A stretch of DNA of 7,162 bases, from contig JAUVZH010000129.1 in NCBI GenBank assembly GCA_030602675.1, positions 1-7,162 on the forward strand. The letters run 5' to 3'. Made by a program: the position numbers and the translations under genes. Shown piece by piece: positions 1-6,735 of the stretch. The stretch is from Candidatus Heimdallarchaeota archaeon (lineage in GTDB: Archaea > Asgardarchaeota > Heimdallarchaeia > JABLTI01). Every line of letters starts with the position of its first letter. Positions within the stretch are counted from its first letter, which is position 1. The notes under the pieces are model-generated. The model saw only the letters and a program-made list of their open reading frames with translations, had not been told where the DNA came from and made no database searches.

Positions 1-1602
1 AATAAGAAAGAAGAAAAAAATAAAATAACACTCCCACTAGTCACATCTTATATTTTTGTGAATCCTTTACAAATTAGCCAAAATGACAAATATACAATAG
101 AGGTTATAGATAGCATTCTATTCTTGAAACGAAAAAGTTGGAGCAATAAAAAGAGAATTCACTATATAACACCTGGAGTTGTTGATTCAAAGCAATTACA
201 AAGAACATTTCAAACTGAAACTCTTGTTAAGGTAACTGAACCTACACAATTCAAACAAGATTTCACTGAGGATATTGACACTCGAGATTTCATTCAATCA
301 AAGCTCCTCTTTATGTTATTACTACGTATTAACTCAGGACACCCAACAAAGAAGGAGCTTTTACAAAAGTTAAAAACAAGCATGATTTGTTCTTTCATCA
401 GTAAAGACTTATCTAACACAGAAAAAGAAAAGGTAGAAAAAATTGTAGAAGAAGAATTCATGGTAATATTCTCAGAACTAATGAAAAAAGAAGGAGCTGA
501 AGCATTTGTGCTTATCTCACGGACTGGCAAACACACAGGAAGATATTACCTTACTTCCTTTGGTAGGAGATTTCTATTAGCTGCTACTTATTTTGAGGAG
601 ATTATGAGTAATCCACTAAGCATTCTTGAAATAATAAAGGGAAAGATGACTGACAAGTTACTCAATTGGGAAGGTGTTGCAGAGATTTTTCATTTTTTTA
701 CTAACGGTCGAATTGCTTATGATGATCTTCAAGTTTTAATTCAACGTTTAGAAACAAAAGAAAAACAAGAAGATGATGATTTAAAATCTATTTTTTCAAA
801 AAAGAACACCTATTCACTTTTTAAAATTCACAATCTATTAACTTGCTTCCAAGAATCAATGTCTGAATCAGCAAAAAAAAGATTATCACTCATTGGCAAG
901 TTTGCATTTTCCAATTACGAAGGCATAGAGCTTGGGTCTAGTCTGAAGGATAAAATGACTATTCTACAAGCTGTTAAAGAGGAATTATTGGTTGCAAATG
1001 AACCTCTAACAAAGAACCAAATAATGGTGAATTTATCATTACGAAAAGATGAAGTTACAGAAGCTCTCACAAAGATTGAGCTTCAAAATGAAGCACTTCA
1101 AACAATACTTGGAAAACCACCAAAAGGTAAAAGCATAAAATATTACACATTCAAGGAATTTCCTGCACATTATTTCAAAAAATGCGGTGATTGTTACTTC
1201 TATGGAAAAAATAAATGTAATTTTTGGACAGAAATAATGGAAAAAGCAGAGCGAAAAGTACCGGAAAAATTCTTGCCATATGCACAAACAAAAACACTTC
1301 AAAGAAGAACAATCGCTTGTGAAGTGTTTCAAGAAGCAGAAACGATGGAAATAACCATGTCTCTTTCTGAATTTTACGATTCTACACCTACAGAATTTGT
1401 TAGTTTCACGAATGAAGGAGAAGGAGAATTTGCTCATTATTGTCAGTTTTGTTTGAAGGAAGGACACAAAGTTCACATCAAATCATTTGGATCAACAGAA
1501 TTCCCACAACAAGGTTCTATCCCCAACAAATGCCCAAAATGTGGTTCATCATTCAAATTAGAACAAGAACGATTAGAAGTAACACATGAGGATAGCCTAT
1601 GA
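1..1602 (+). CDS. Winged-helix protein with two C-terminal cysteine clusters (5' end probably outside window)
   Basis: The family is not recognised. Residues are numbered from the GTG at 58. Residues 80-180 look like a winged-helix region ending in a wing-like GRYYLTSFGRRFL followed by a helix. Residues 300-365 look like a second winged helix, with a helix-turn-helix near NQIMVNLSLRKDEVTEAL. A first cysteine cluster is C376-x2-C379-x7-C387 with a distant C421, a spacing that could bind zinc or an Fe-S cluster. A second, zinc-ribbon-like cluster is C462-x2-C465 with C492-x2-C495, and H470 and H473 lie between the pairs. The GTG at 58 is in frame but has no ribosome binding site, and the frame is open back to base 1, so I treat the gene as 5'-partial. 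The stop overlaps the next ATG by 4 bases (ATGA), which indicates translational coupling. It is probably a DNA-binding or scaffold partner of the helicase encoded downstream. That role is inferred from position and domains only. Confidence 0.75.
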   Translation, partial: NKKEEKNKITLPLVTSYIFVNPLQISQNDKYTIEVIDSILFLKRKSWSNKKRIHYITPGVVDSKQLQRTFQTETLVKVTEPTQFKQDFTEDIDTRDFIQSKLLFMLLLRINSGHPTKKELLQKLKTSMICSFISKDLSNTEKEKVEKIVEEEFMVIFSELMKKEGAEAFVLISRTGKHTGRYYLTSFGRRFLLAATYFEEIMSNPLSILEIIKGKMTDKLLNWEGVAEIFHFFTNGRIAYDDLQVLIQRLETKEKQEDDDLKSIFSKKNTYSLFKIHNLLTCFQESMSESAKKRLSLIGKFAFSNYEGIELGSSLKDKMTILQAVKEELLVANEPLTKNQIMVNLSLRKDEVTEALTKIELQNEALQTILGKPPKGKSIKYYTFKEFPAHYFKKCGDCYFYGKNKCNFWTEIMEKAERKVPEKFLPYAQTKTLQRRTIACEVFQEAETMEITMSLSEFYDSTPTEFVSFTNEGEGEFAHYCQFCLKEGHKVHIKSFGSTEFPQQGSIPNKCPKCGSSFKLEQERLEVTHEDSL

Positions 1603-3095
1603 AAACAGCAAAACCACTAAACCAAAAATTAAGATGTGTTAGAGATTCAAGACATCTTTTTGCGGATAAAGCATATCAAGTAACTGGATTAGCAATTAAA
1701 GAGTTCCAGCAAGAAAGAAGCAACTTAGGAGTCCCGATATATCCCGGTTATGAAATTAAACTCGTGGGAGATATTCTTTTTATAGGGCAATTGATGCTAA
1801 AAATAAGAGACATAGAATTCATTTACGATTATGTTGGATTACAAAACGAAATAAAGCGTGCTTTGTTAGAAAGTGGTTGTCAGTACAAACGAATAACTTC
1901 ACAACGCGGATGGTTTAATCTAAATCGAATACCTATCAAAAAAGCTATTTGTGTAGATGGAATAAGAGTTAGTAACGGTTTTAACAACCTCTACTTTAAA
2001 TCCATAATAAAAAGCGACTTAAGCTTAGTGTATTCGCTTTATGGAATGGTGTCCCAAAGGAGTTCCATCCAACCATTTATTGATAAAATAGGCGATGCTT
2101 ATCTTTTTGGTTGTCATTGCAATGAAAGTACTCTTTGTAATACTTCAGAAGGATTAGCAGCGAAAATCGTTTGGCAACTAACTGATGAACTAATAGGTCC
2201 TTTTGGCTTTCGAATTAGACACAGGGTTAATGATAGATTCTATAATTGGAGAACAATGGTTGGCAATTACCGGACAATTGCTCGAACAAAAGCTGATGCG
2301 TTATTTAATACAACATTTCAAATTTACGAGGAAGAGATGTGGATAGTACTAGAAGAGTTAGGATTGAATTATCTGGGTGTTGGAGGATTCACACATTTTA
2401 GTAAGAATTCTAATCTTACTTGGATGGGATTACCACTTGATTTATGTGATTCTTTAAAGAAAGCAGGACACACTCAAGCAGTGAAAGCAGTATTGGATGA
2501 AGAATTTACTGACAAACACGTAGAATCAATCGTTGGTTTCAAAGGTGAAAGATTATATTATGTTACACCTGTTGGTCGAGAAATCCTCGCAAGAATTAGA
2601 GATGAAATTTTCAATCATTCGTGTGTTTTCAAAGGAGTAAATTATAATTCTTTAAATGAAGCGTTAAGAATTAATGTTTTGGAGTTTGATTCTTTACTAG
2701 AAAGCATTTGTGAACGGTTACACGAAGAACAGCTTTTTCTTATTGATAAAGAAACAAACGTGTCATTTGCAGTAAAGCTTTGGAGATTAATTCTTGAGTG
2801 GGAATGGCTTCCAGAAAGTCAGAAGGGTCTTTTGCAAACAAAGATTTCTTCTATTTGTCAAGATGAGGTCAAGAGAAGTGGTTTTCAACCAATAGTTTGG
2901 ACGAGATCAAATTTCATTGAGCAACAAGTGATGGAAAGCATTACAACATTTGAGGAATTATCATATTTGTTTAGAAATAGGGAAAGGAATTACTTACACA
3001 GAAACGGGCACAAAAAATGCGTCCTATCACCAAGAGTGTTAAAACATAGCTATGAACTAAAGGAGTTGCCGATAAAATGGATAGATTTCGAGTAA
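1599..3095 (+). CDS. Unknown 498-residue protein with a winged-helix-like segment
   Basis: I do not recognise this protein. It starts at ATG 1599, inside the ATGA overlap with the upstream gene, with GAGG at 1588-1591 seven bases before the start. No transmembrane segment or signal peptide is apparent, so it is probably cytosolic. Residues 172-180 form a small cluster, CHCNESTLC, that could bind a metal, though it lacks a clear second pair of ligands. Residues 230-258 (DALFNTTF, then a Glu-rich helix) lead into a segment ending with a wing-like RLYYVTPVGREIL at 318-330, followed by a helix. This resembles the GRYYLTSFGRRFL element of the preceding gene and suggests that both proteins contain related winged helices. 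The C-terminal third (350-490) is predicted helical by composition. Placement between a zinc/wHTH protein and a helicase suggests a subunit of a DNA-processing complex. No catalytic motif could be identified. Confidence 0.8.
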   Translation: MKTAKPLNQKLRCVRDSRHLFADKAYQVTGLAIKEFQQERSNLGVPIYPGYEIKLVGDILFIGQLMLKIRDIEFIYDYVGLQNEIKRALLESGCQYKRITSQRGWFNLNRIPIKKAICVDGIRVSNGFNNLYFKSIIKSDLSLVYSLYGMVSQRSSIQPFIDKIGDAYLFGCHCNESTLCNTSEGLAAKIVWQLTDELIGPFGFRIRHRVNDRFYNWRTMVGNYRTIARTKADALFNTTFQIYEEEMWIVLEELGLNYLGVGGFTHFSKNSNLTWMGLPLDLCDSLKKAGHTQAVKAVLDEEFTDKHVESIVGFKGERLYYVTPVGREILARIRDEIFNHSCVFKGVNYNSLNEALRINVLEFDSLLESICERLHEEQLFLIDKETNVSFAVKLWRLILEWEWLPESQKGLLQTKISSICQDEVKRSGFQPIVWTRSNFIEQQVMESITTFEELSYLFRNRERNYLHRNGHKKCVLSPRVLKHSYELKELPIKWIDFE

Positions 3096-3640
3096 TATGG
3101 TATTTGCTAGAGGATTATAATAAACATGGATCAATATATCCAAGAAGTGCTAAAGAAATAGCAGAAAAAACAAGAATATCAATAACTGAGACATATTTAA
3201 CATTACAAGAATTGAAAGAAGAAGGATTAATCTGGAGAGTTGGGAGAAGAAATCTATACAGGTTTGGTTTGAAGGAAGAAAAACTACCACTACTTGATAA
3301 ATTGTTTCAATGTGTACTAAGGAACAAACAATTACCTACAGAATTAGAAATAAGGACTGAGCAGCTGGAGAAGGTAGCATATAATAAGCAATTACATTCA
3401 GAAAAAGAACAAAAACAAAAAGAGCTTATCTCTGAAATAACTAATTCACTCAGTAAACTTGAGATTATAGAAGAAAAAGTCTGTATTAATAAAATAGAAA
3501 TAATTGTCAATGAAATTATTGACAACATCAACTTATTAAATGACCCAGATGGGAATTTCACAAATTTTATTCAAGAAAAATTGACTGAGAGAAAGGAATA
3601 TGTTTTTGGTCTGAAAGTAAAGGAGGAAAATTGCAGGTGA
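3077..3640 (+). CDS. Small winged-helix protein with charged helical tail
   Basis: Residues 5-65 read as a MarR/ArsR-like winged helix. A first helix (FRVIWYLLEDY) is followed by SAKEIAEKTRIS, ITETYLTLQELKEEGLI as the recognition part, and a wing with WRVGRRNLYRFGL. Residues 88-150 are rich in Glu, Lys, Gln, Leu and Ile with heptad-like spacing, so a coiled coil or helical dimerisation arm is likely. The ATG at 3077 lies inside the 3' end of the previous gene (19-base overlap, different frame), with AAAGGAG at 3059-3065. The 3' end overlaps the helicase start by 10 bases. It could be the operon's transcriptional regulator or a DNA-binding subunit of the encoded complex. Tight coupling in mid-operon and a long helical tail are compatible with a structural subunit. 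No ligand-binding domain is visible. Confidence 0.8.
   Translation: MDRFRVIWYLLEDYNKHGSIYPRSAKEIAEKTRISITETYLTLQELKEEGLIWRVGRRNLYRFGLKEEKLPLLDKLFQCVLRNKQLPTELEIRTEQLEKVAYNKQLHSEKEQKQKELISEITNSLSKLEIIEEKVCINKIEIIVNEIIDNINLLNDPDGNFTNFIQEKLTERKEYVFGLKVKEENCR
3619..3626 (+). promoter_or_regulatory. Strong Shine-Dalgarno for the helicase gene
   Basis: AAAGGAGG is fully complementary to the CCUCCUUU anti-SD found at 16S rRNA 3' ends. It ends 4 bases before TTG 3631 and 10 bases before GTG 3637, so it supports one of these two non-ATG starts, which differ by only two residues. It is the best ribosome binding site in the operon and sits within the end of the preceding gene. Confidence 0.7.
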
Positions 3641-5919
3641 CTGTTTTAGTATCTTCAGTTATTAAATTGCCACCTTCATCTTGTGAAAGCTCAGATAAAT
3701 ACATAGACAGTCAGGGAGTAGGACTTACAAAAGTTGGTAAAAGTTTGCGGGAAATATTCCCTCATAAATTATATACCTACCAACTTAAAGCCATGCAAAC
3801 TCTGATGAAAGGAAAAGATTGCTTTATTACTGTTGGAACAGGTTCCGGCAAAACAGAAGCATTTCTCTTCCCAATGTTCGAGAAAATACTGAATGGAGAA
3901 ATAAGGAATGCGATTATTATTTATCCGACAAAACAACTAGCAGAAGATCAAGAGAAAAGGATAGCTAGCTATTGTAACCAAATACAAGAGAAAGCAGGTG
4001 AAAAGATAACTTATAGTCGATACAATGGAGATTTAACACAGAAGGAATTGGAGTATGTTGAACAAGAAAAGCCAAATATAATCCTGGCAACACTCGATAA
4101 GTTATTCTATAGGTGCTTCAAAGAAGGAAATGAGGAATTCTTAGATTGGTTATTGAACACTGGGATGTTAGTAGTAGATGAAGTACATGCTGGGTCGGGA
4201 AGCTATCTAGCACATATAAGAGAAATGATCAAAACACTTCGGAAAGTTAACCAAAAAATGATTGTCGTGCTTGCATCTGCAACCTTAAGAGAAGTAGAGG
4301 TATTAAGAGATAAATTCTTACCAACTGCATCAATTTTTCAAGGAAAAACAAGACGGGGAAAAGTAATTTTTATGGTTCTAGAACCAGAAGGACTAGAAGA
4401 GTATCTATTCGAGAAGCTTGATCCTTATCTCCAAATATCAAAAAGTGTAGCGTTAGTCTTTGTCGATAGTATTCAAAAAGTAGAAGAGATAGTAGCGAAA
4501 AGCAATAGAAAATTGATGAAGAAAACAGGTGCAGAAATGGAATTAGTTTTGGCACATTCTCCATTTATATGCATAAATAGTCAATTAACAAGGAAAGAAA
4601 AGTCAATAATAATAGAAAAAATACACAAAGGACAAATAAGAATTGTGTTTGCAACATCATTACTGGAACTGGGAATAGATATACCAAACATTAGTCACAT
4701 AGTAAACATTGGATGGCCAATAACAGGGGTGAATGGACTACTACAAAGAATGGGACGACTAAGATTCCCAAGCATTGATCAGAAAAAGAATTTTACAATC
4801 TTTCTGGACAAAGAAAAAACGATTGATAATTATTACATTAAGAACAAAAAGAAACTAGAAGAAATTTTGTTGGAAAACAAAGCTGAAAGGATACTATTTG
4901 ATTCGAAAGCGTTGCAAAGAGCAAAAGCGTTTGTGCTGCTGAGGGTAACACTGGGAGTAACAAAAAGAAAAGAAATAATTGAATTGAACGAAGATGAGGA
5001 AACGAGAAAAGTAATAGAAGAAGCAATAACGATACTGATCGCACAAGGATTATTACAAGTAAGAAAACAGCAGAAACCATACCTCGAGAGAACTATCACA
5101 ATAGCAGATAAACGTAAGGTACAAGAGTTCATTAGAAAACATAGAATTCGATCGATAGACAGACAGTGGGATATTGTATTAAAAGAAGGAGATAAGGAAA
5201 GAAAAATCGGAACAATAGAAGAATGGAGGATAATAAGAAGTGCATTACCTGGAAACTTGCTATTACACGGAAGTAAAGGAGAGACGTATAGAGTCACAGC
5301 ATTAGAAGAGGAAAAAGTAGTAGTAGAACAGTTAAAGTATTATCAATCAAACATTTTGCAAAACAAACTGAAACCACCATTGTTTATCATAGAAGGACAA
5401 GCAAGAGTACAACAGCTCAAAAACTTGACAGCAAGATTTGGAAAGATGTTAATCAGGAGAGAAACTCTAGAAGTAAGGAGATACTCGAGAGAAGGAAAAC
5501 TGATAACAGATGGAAAAGACCAGAGCTGGAAAGAAAATCATCAATGGGATCAGAAAACAAAAGGAGTAATTTTAGAAATATACTCAAATGAAAAACAAGT
5601 AAAAAAAGAACAACAGAAACAAAGGATGAAACTGCTGGAAAAGCTACTAAAGAAAGCAATCGAGATAAAATTACATATTTCAGAAACATCACTGAGAACA
5701 TATAACAATTACAATGAACAGAAAATAGTACTTTTCGAGAAGGGGGGAGAACTTGGAAATGCTCAACAAATTTTCAGGAAATTGGACTTGGTACTGGAAG
5801 GAATAGGGGAACTGATAGAAGAAAAGACTACAAGAAGAAGAAAACCGATAATAGAGGGAATAACAGAAGAAACAAGAGAAAAACTAAGAGAAATGATAGA
5901 GGGAGGAAAGAAAAGTTGA
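3631..5919 (+). CDS. SF2 DEAH-like helicase of the MrfA/YprA type with a cysteine-free C-terminal domain
   Basis: This is a predicted ATP-dependent nucleic-acid helicase. Motifs seen: Y50-Q51 in a Q-motif-like position; Walker A GTGSGKT 69-75; Ia YPTKQLAEDQ 98-107; Walker B DEVH 183-186; motif III SAT 216-218; motif IV VALVFVDS 273-280; motif V FATSLLELGIDIP 340-352; motif VI QRMGRLRF 372-379, in which the usual final Arg is Phe, with R378 one position earlier. Residues 525-555 (IGTIEEW, then PGNLLLHGSKGETYRV) resemble the segment of MrfA/YprA helicases between the RecA lobes and the MZB (DUF1998) domain. Residues 640-730, including IVLFEKGGELGNAQQIF, resemble the MZB fold, but the zinc-binding Cys residues are absent and no Cys occurs after residue 162. 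Length 762 is close to that of MrfA. The start is TTG 3631 or GTG 3637. MrfA relatives act in crosslink repair and in DISARM and Druantia defence. Lhr is the main alternative, but its C-terminal core is not apparent. The family assignment rests on remembered motifs, not a search. Confidence 0.85.
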   Translation: MQVTVLVSSVIKLPPSSCESSDKYIDSQGVGLTKVGKSLREIFPHKLYTYQLKAMQTLMKGKDCFITVGTGSGKTEAFLFPMFEKILNGEIRNAIIIYPTKQLAEDQEKRIASYCNQIQEKAGEKITYSRYNGDLTQKELEYVEQEKPNIILATLDKLFYRCFKEGNEEFLDWLLNTGMLVVDEVHAGSGSYLAHIREMIKTLRKVNQKMIVVLASATLREVEVLRDKFLPTASIFQGKTRRGKVIFMVLEPEGLEEYLFEKLDPYLQISKSVALVFVDSIQKVEEIVAKSNRKLMKKTGAEMELVLAHSPFICINSQLTRKEKSIIIEKIHKGQIRIVFATSLLELGIDIPNISHIVNIGWPITGVNGLLQRMGRLRFPSIDQKKNFTIFLDKEKTIDNYYIKNKKKLEEILLENKAERILFDSKALQRAKAFVLLRVTLGVTKRKEIIELNEDEETRKVIEEAITILIAQGLLQVRKQQKPYLERTITIADKRKVQEFIRKHRIRSIDRQWDIVLKEGDKERKIGTIEEWRIIRSALPGNLLLHGSKGETYRVTALEEEKVVVEQLKYYQSNILQNKLKPPLFIIEGQARVQQLKNLTARFGKMLIRRETLEVRRYSREGKLITDGKDQSWKENHQWDQKTKGVILEIYSNEKQVKKEQQKQRMKLLEKLLKKAIEIKLHISETSLRTYNNYNEQKIVLFEKGGELGNAQQIFRKLDLVLEGIGELIEEKTTRRRKPIIEGITEETREKLREMIEGGKKS

Positions 5920-6479
5920 CCTTGGCAGTTATATTCGGAGACCCACATCTAGGCGCAGTAGAATGTCTAAAAGAAGAATTCTACAAAGCATTAGAAAGTG
6001 TAGGAGAAGAGATGGATCTGATAATATTCAATGGTGATTTTCTTGATGTATATGATGAAAAAGGAGCAGATGCACTAGAAGAATTCCTAGAGTGGGCAGA
6101 GGAAAAAGGATGGAAAGAAAAAATGGTGTTCATAACAGGAGGGATGGGACATGAAGGAAACCTGTTGTTCGATAGACCAGACATACAAGTTCAACCATAT
6201 GTGAAGCTAAAAACTTCTGAAGGGAAAATCATTATCTGTCACGGACACAATATCGGATTAGTGAAAAGAAAAGAAGAAACATGGAGAGAAGCAGCAGGAA
6301 GATTGAAAGAAAAACTGTTAAGAGAGGGAAATAAAAACTTACCGAAGATAACAAAGGGAGATAAACTAATAATAAGTCATACACATGCACCATTCTATGA
6401 CATGGAGAATGGAGTGTTCGCAACGGGAACATGGAAAGTGAAAGAAAAGAAGAGAAAGAATACATCAGAAGAAATGTAG
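5916..6479 (+). CDS. Calcineurin-like metallophosphoesterase, possibly frameshifted near its 3' end
   Basis: Predicted metal-dependent phosphoesterase or nuclease, cytosolic. Family motifs appear in order: DxH as D9-P-H11; GDFLD 40-44 with D41 as bridging ligand; GMGHE 76-80 at the place of GNHD/E; CHGH 108-111; and SHTH 154-157. The Asn of GNHD/E is replaced (G78), while H79 and E80 remain. The segment with GDFLD resembles LpxH-like and archaeal COG1407/COG2908-type enzymes, so the substrate could be DNA, RNA or a nucleotide. Coupling to the helicase (TTG start overlapping TGA as TTGA; GGGAGG at 5901-5906, 9 bases before) argues for nucleic acid. After GVFATGTW (167-173) the frame reads into a low-complexity Lys/Glu tail and stops, whereas the -1 frame continues with a strand-like C-terminus to 6559. 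The family usually has such strands after the G-S/T-W element, so the annotated stop may result from a one-base loss in the purine run at 6435-6460. Confidence 0.85.
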   Translation: MTLAVIFGDPHLGAVECLKEEFYKALESVGEEMDLIIFNGDFLDVYDEKGADALEEFLEWAEEKGWKEKMVFITGGMGHEGNLLFDRPDIQVQPYVKLKTSEGKIIICHGHNIGLVKRKEETWREAAGRLKEKLLREGNKNLPKITKGDKLIISHTHAPFYDMENGVFATGTWKVKEKKRKNTSEEM

Positions 6480-6559
6480 GAGTATTCATAACGACAAACG
6501 ATGAAGAAAGAAATGATCCAATAAAAATGAGAAGATGGATAGTAGAAAGAAAAGAATAG
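6431..6559 (+). CDS. Out-of-frame 42-codon continuation of the phosphoesterase, or a small overlapping gene
   Basis: This open frame is too short for routine calling. ATG 6431 overlaps the last 49 bases of the phosphoesterase in the -1 frame and ends at TAG 6557-6559, one base before the encoded CCA of the tRNA on the other strand. It encodes a Lys/Glu-rich start, then EYIRRNVGVFITTND, then ERNDPIKMRRWIVERKE. I read this as the final beta strands of the phosphoesterase rather than an independent protein: the pattern EYI...GVFITT...IKMRRW is what follows the G-S/T-W element in many calcineurin-like enzymes. No ribosome binding site precedes ATG 6431. A homologous reading frame on the minus strand (6736-6828) shows that the segment was protein-coding in this frame. 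A joined product would be about 214 residues. Confidence 0.45.
   Translation: MESERKEEKEYIRRNVGVFITTNDEERNDPIKMRRWIVERKE
6461..6537 (+). repeat. Left arm of an imperfect inverted repeat flanking tRNA-Lys
   Basis: These 77 bases match the reverse complement of 6737-6813 without gaps at 62 positions by hand count. The inner 29 bases (6509-6537) match perfectly. The arm lies in the phosphoesterase continuation frame. The spacer between the two arms contains the whole tRNA gene. Confidence 0.8.
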
Positions 6560-6636
6560 TGGAGGGCGTACCGGGATTCGAACCCGGGACTAATAGATTA
6601 AGAGTCTACTGCTCTACCTGGCTGAGCCATACGCCC
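6560..6636 (-). tRNA. tRNA-Lys (anticodon CUU)
   Basis: The reverse complement folds as a full cloverleaf. The acceptor stem is GGGCGTA/TACGCCC (7 pairs), followed by U8 and G9. The D stem is GCTC/GAGC around AGCCAGGTA. The anticodon stem is GTAGA/TCTAT (one G-U pair) around the loop CTCTTAA, giving anticodon CTT. The T arm is CCGGG-TTCGAAT-CCCGG with a 5-base variable region. There is no intron. The 3' end is encoded: a discriminator U (base 6563 on the plus strand is A), then CCA (6560-6562). A U at position 73 is unusual for tRNA-Lys, where a purine is expected. The gene is convergent with the operon on its left. Confidence 0.95.
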
Positions 6637-6643
6637 AAAGGTG

Positions 6644-6677
6644 TTTTTAGCATTTTTTGTTATTTTTCTTATTTTTT
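6644..6677 (+). terminator. Oligo-T tracts, possible U-rich terminator of the operon
   Basis: Runs of 5 T (6644-6648), 6 T (6653-6658), 5 T (6663-6667) and 6 T (6672-6677) follow each other on the plus strand. Archaeal RNA polymerase can terminate at such U-rich tracts without a hairpin. If used, operon transcription would pass antisense through the tRNA before stopping. Read on the minus strand, the same stretch is the A-rich upstream region of the tRNA. Confidence 0.35.
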
Positions 6678-6680
6678 AAA
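6671..6680 (-). promoter_or_regulatory. Possible TATA-like box for tRNA-Lys
   Basis: The minus strand reads TTTAAAAAAT, lying 35-44 bases before the mature tRNA 5' end. This spacing fits an archaeal TATA box with a short 5' leader removed by RNase P. The whole region is A-rich, so the call is weak. Confidence 0.3.
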
Positions 6681-6735
6681 TGTTCCTTTTGTTAGTGTTA
6701 TTATCCTTTTACATTTTTGAGTTCTTTTCTTCCAA

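Noticed and set aside
58..60. GTG as the true start of the first gene
   Set aside because: No ribosome binding site precedes it, unlike the other operon genes, and the frame is open to base 1, so an upstream start is more likely.
1039..1476. Minus-strand open frame of 145 codons
   Set aside because: It lies entirely opposite the first gene, with a Phe/Cys-rich composition typical of the complement of Lys/Glu-rich coding sequence, and has no promoter or ribosome binding site.
4833..5297. Minus-strand open frame of 154 codons, seemingly hydrophobic
   Set aside because: It is the complement of a purine-rich part of the helicase; the Ser/Leu/Phe richness is an artefact of that bias, not membrane segments. 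The frames at 4838-5080, 5453-5701, 5763-5948, 5981-6184 and 6232-6489 are rejected for the same reason.
3631..5919. Helicase as a standard Lhr
   Set aside because: The length (762) and the IGTIEEW...HGSKGETYRV and MZB-like segments fit the MrfA/YprA group better; the Lhr core winged-helix and beta domains were not recognised. A distant relation is not excluded.
6535..6720. Plus-strand open frame of 61 codons across the tRNA
   Set aside because: Its VPGFEPGTNRLRVYCSTWL part is the antisense of tRNA-Lys read as protein, a well-known false gene type; the rest is T-rich spacer.
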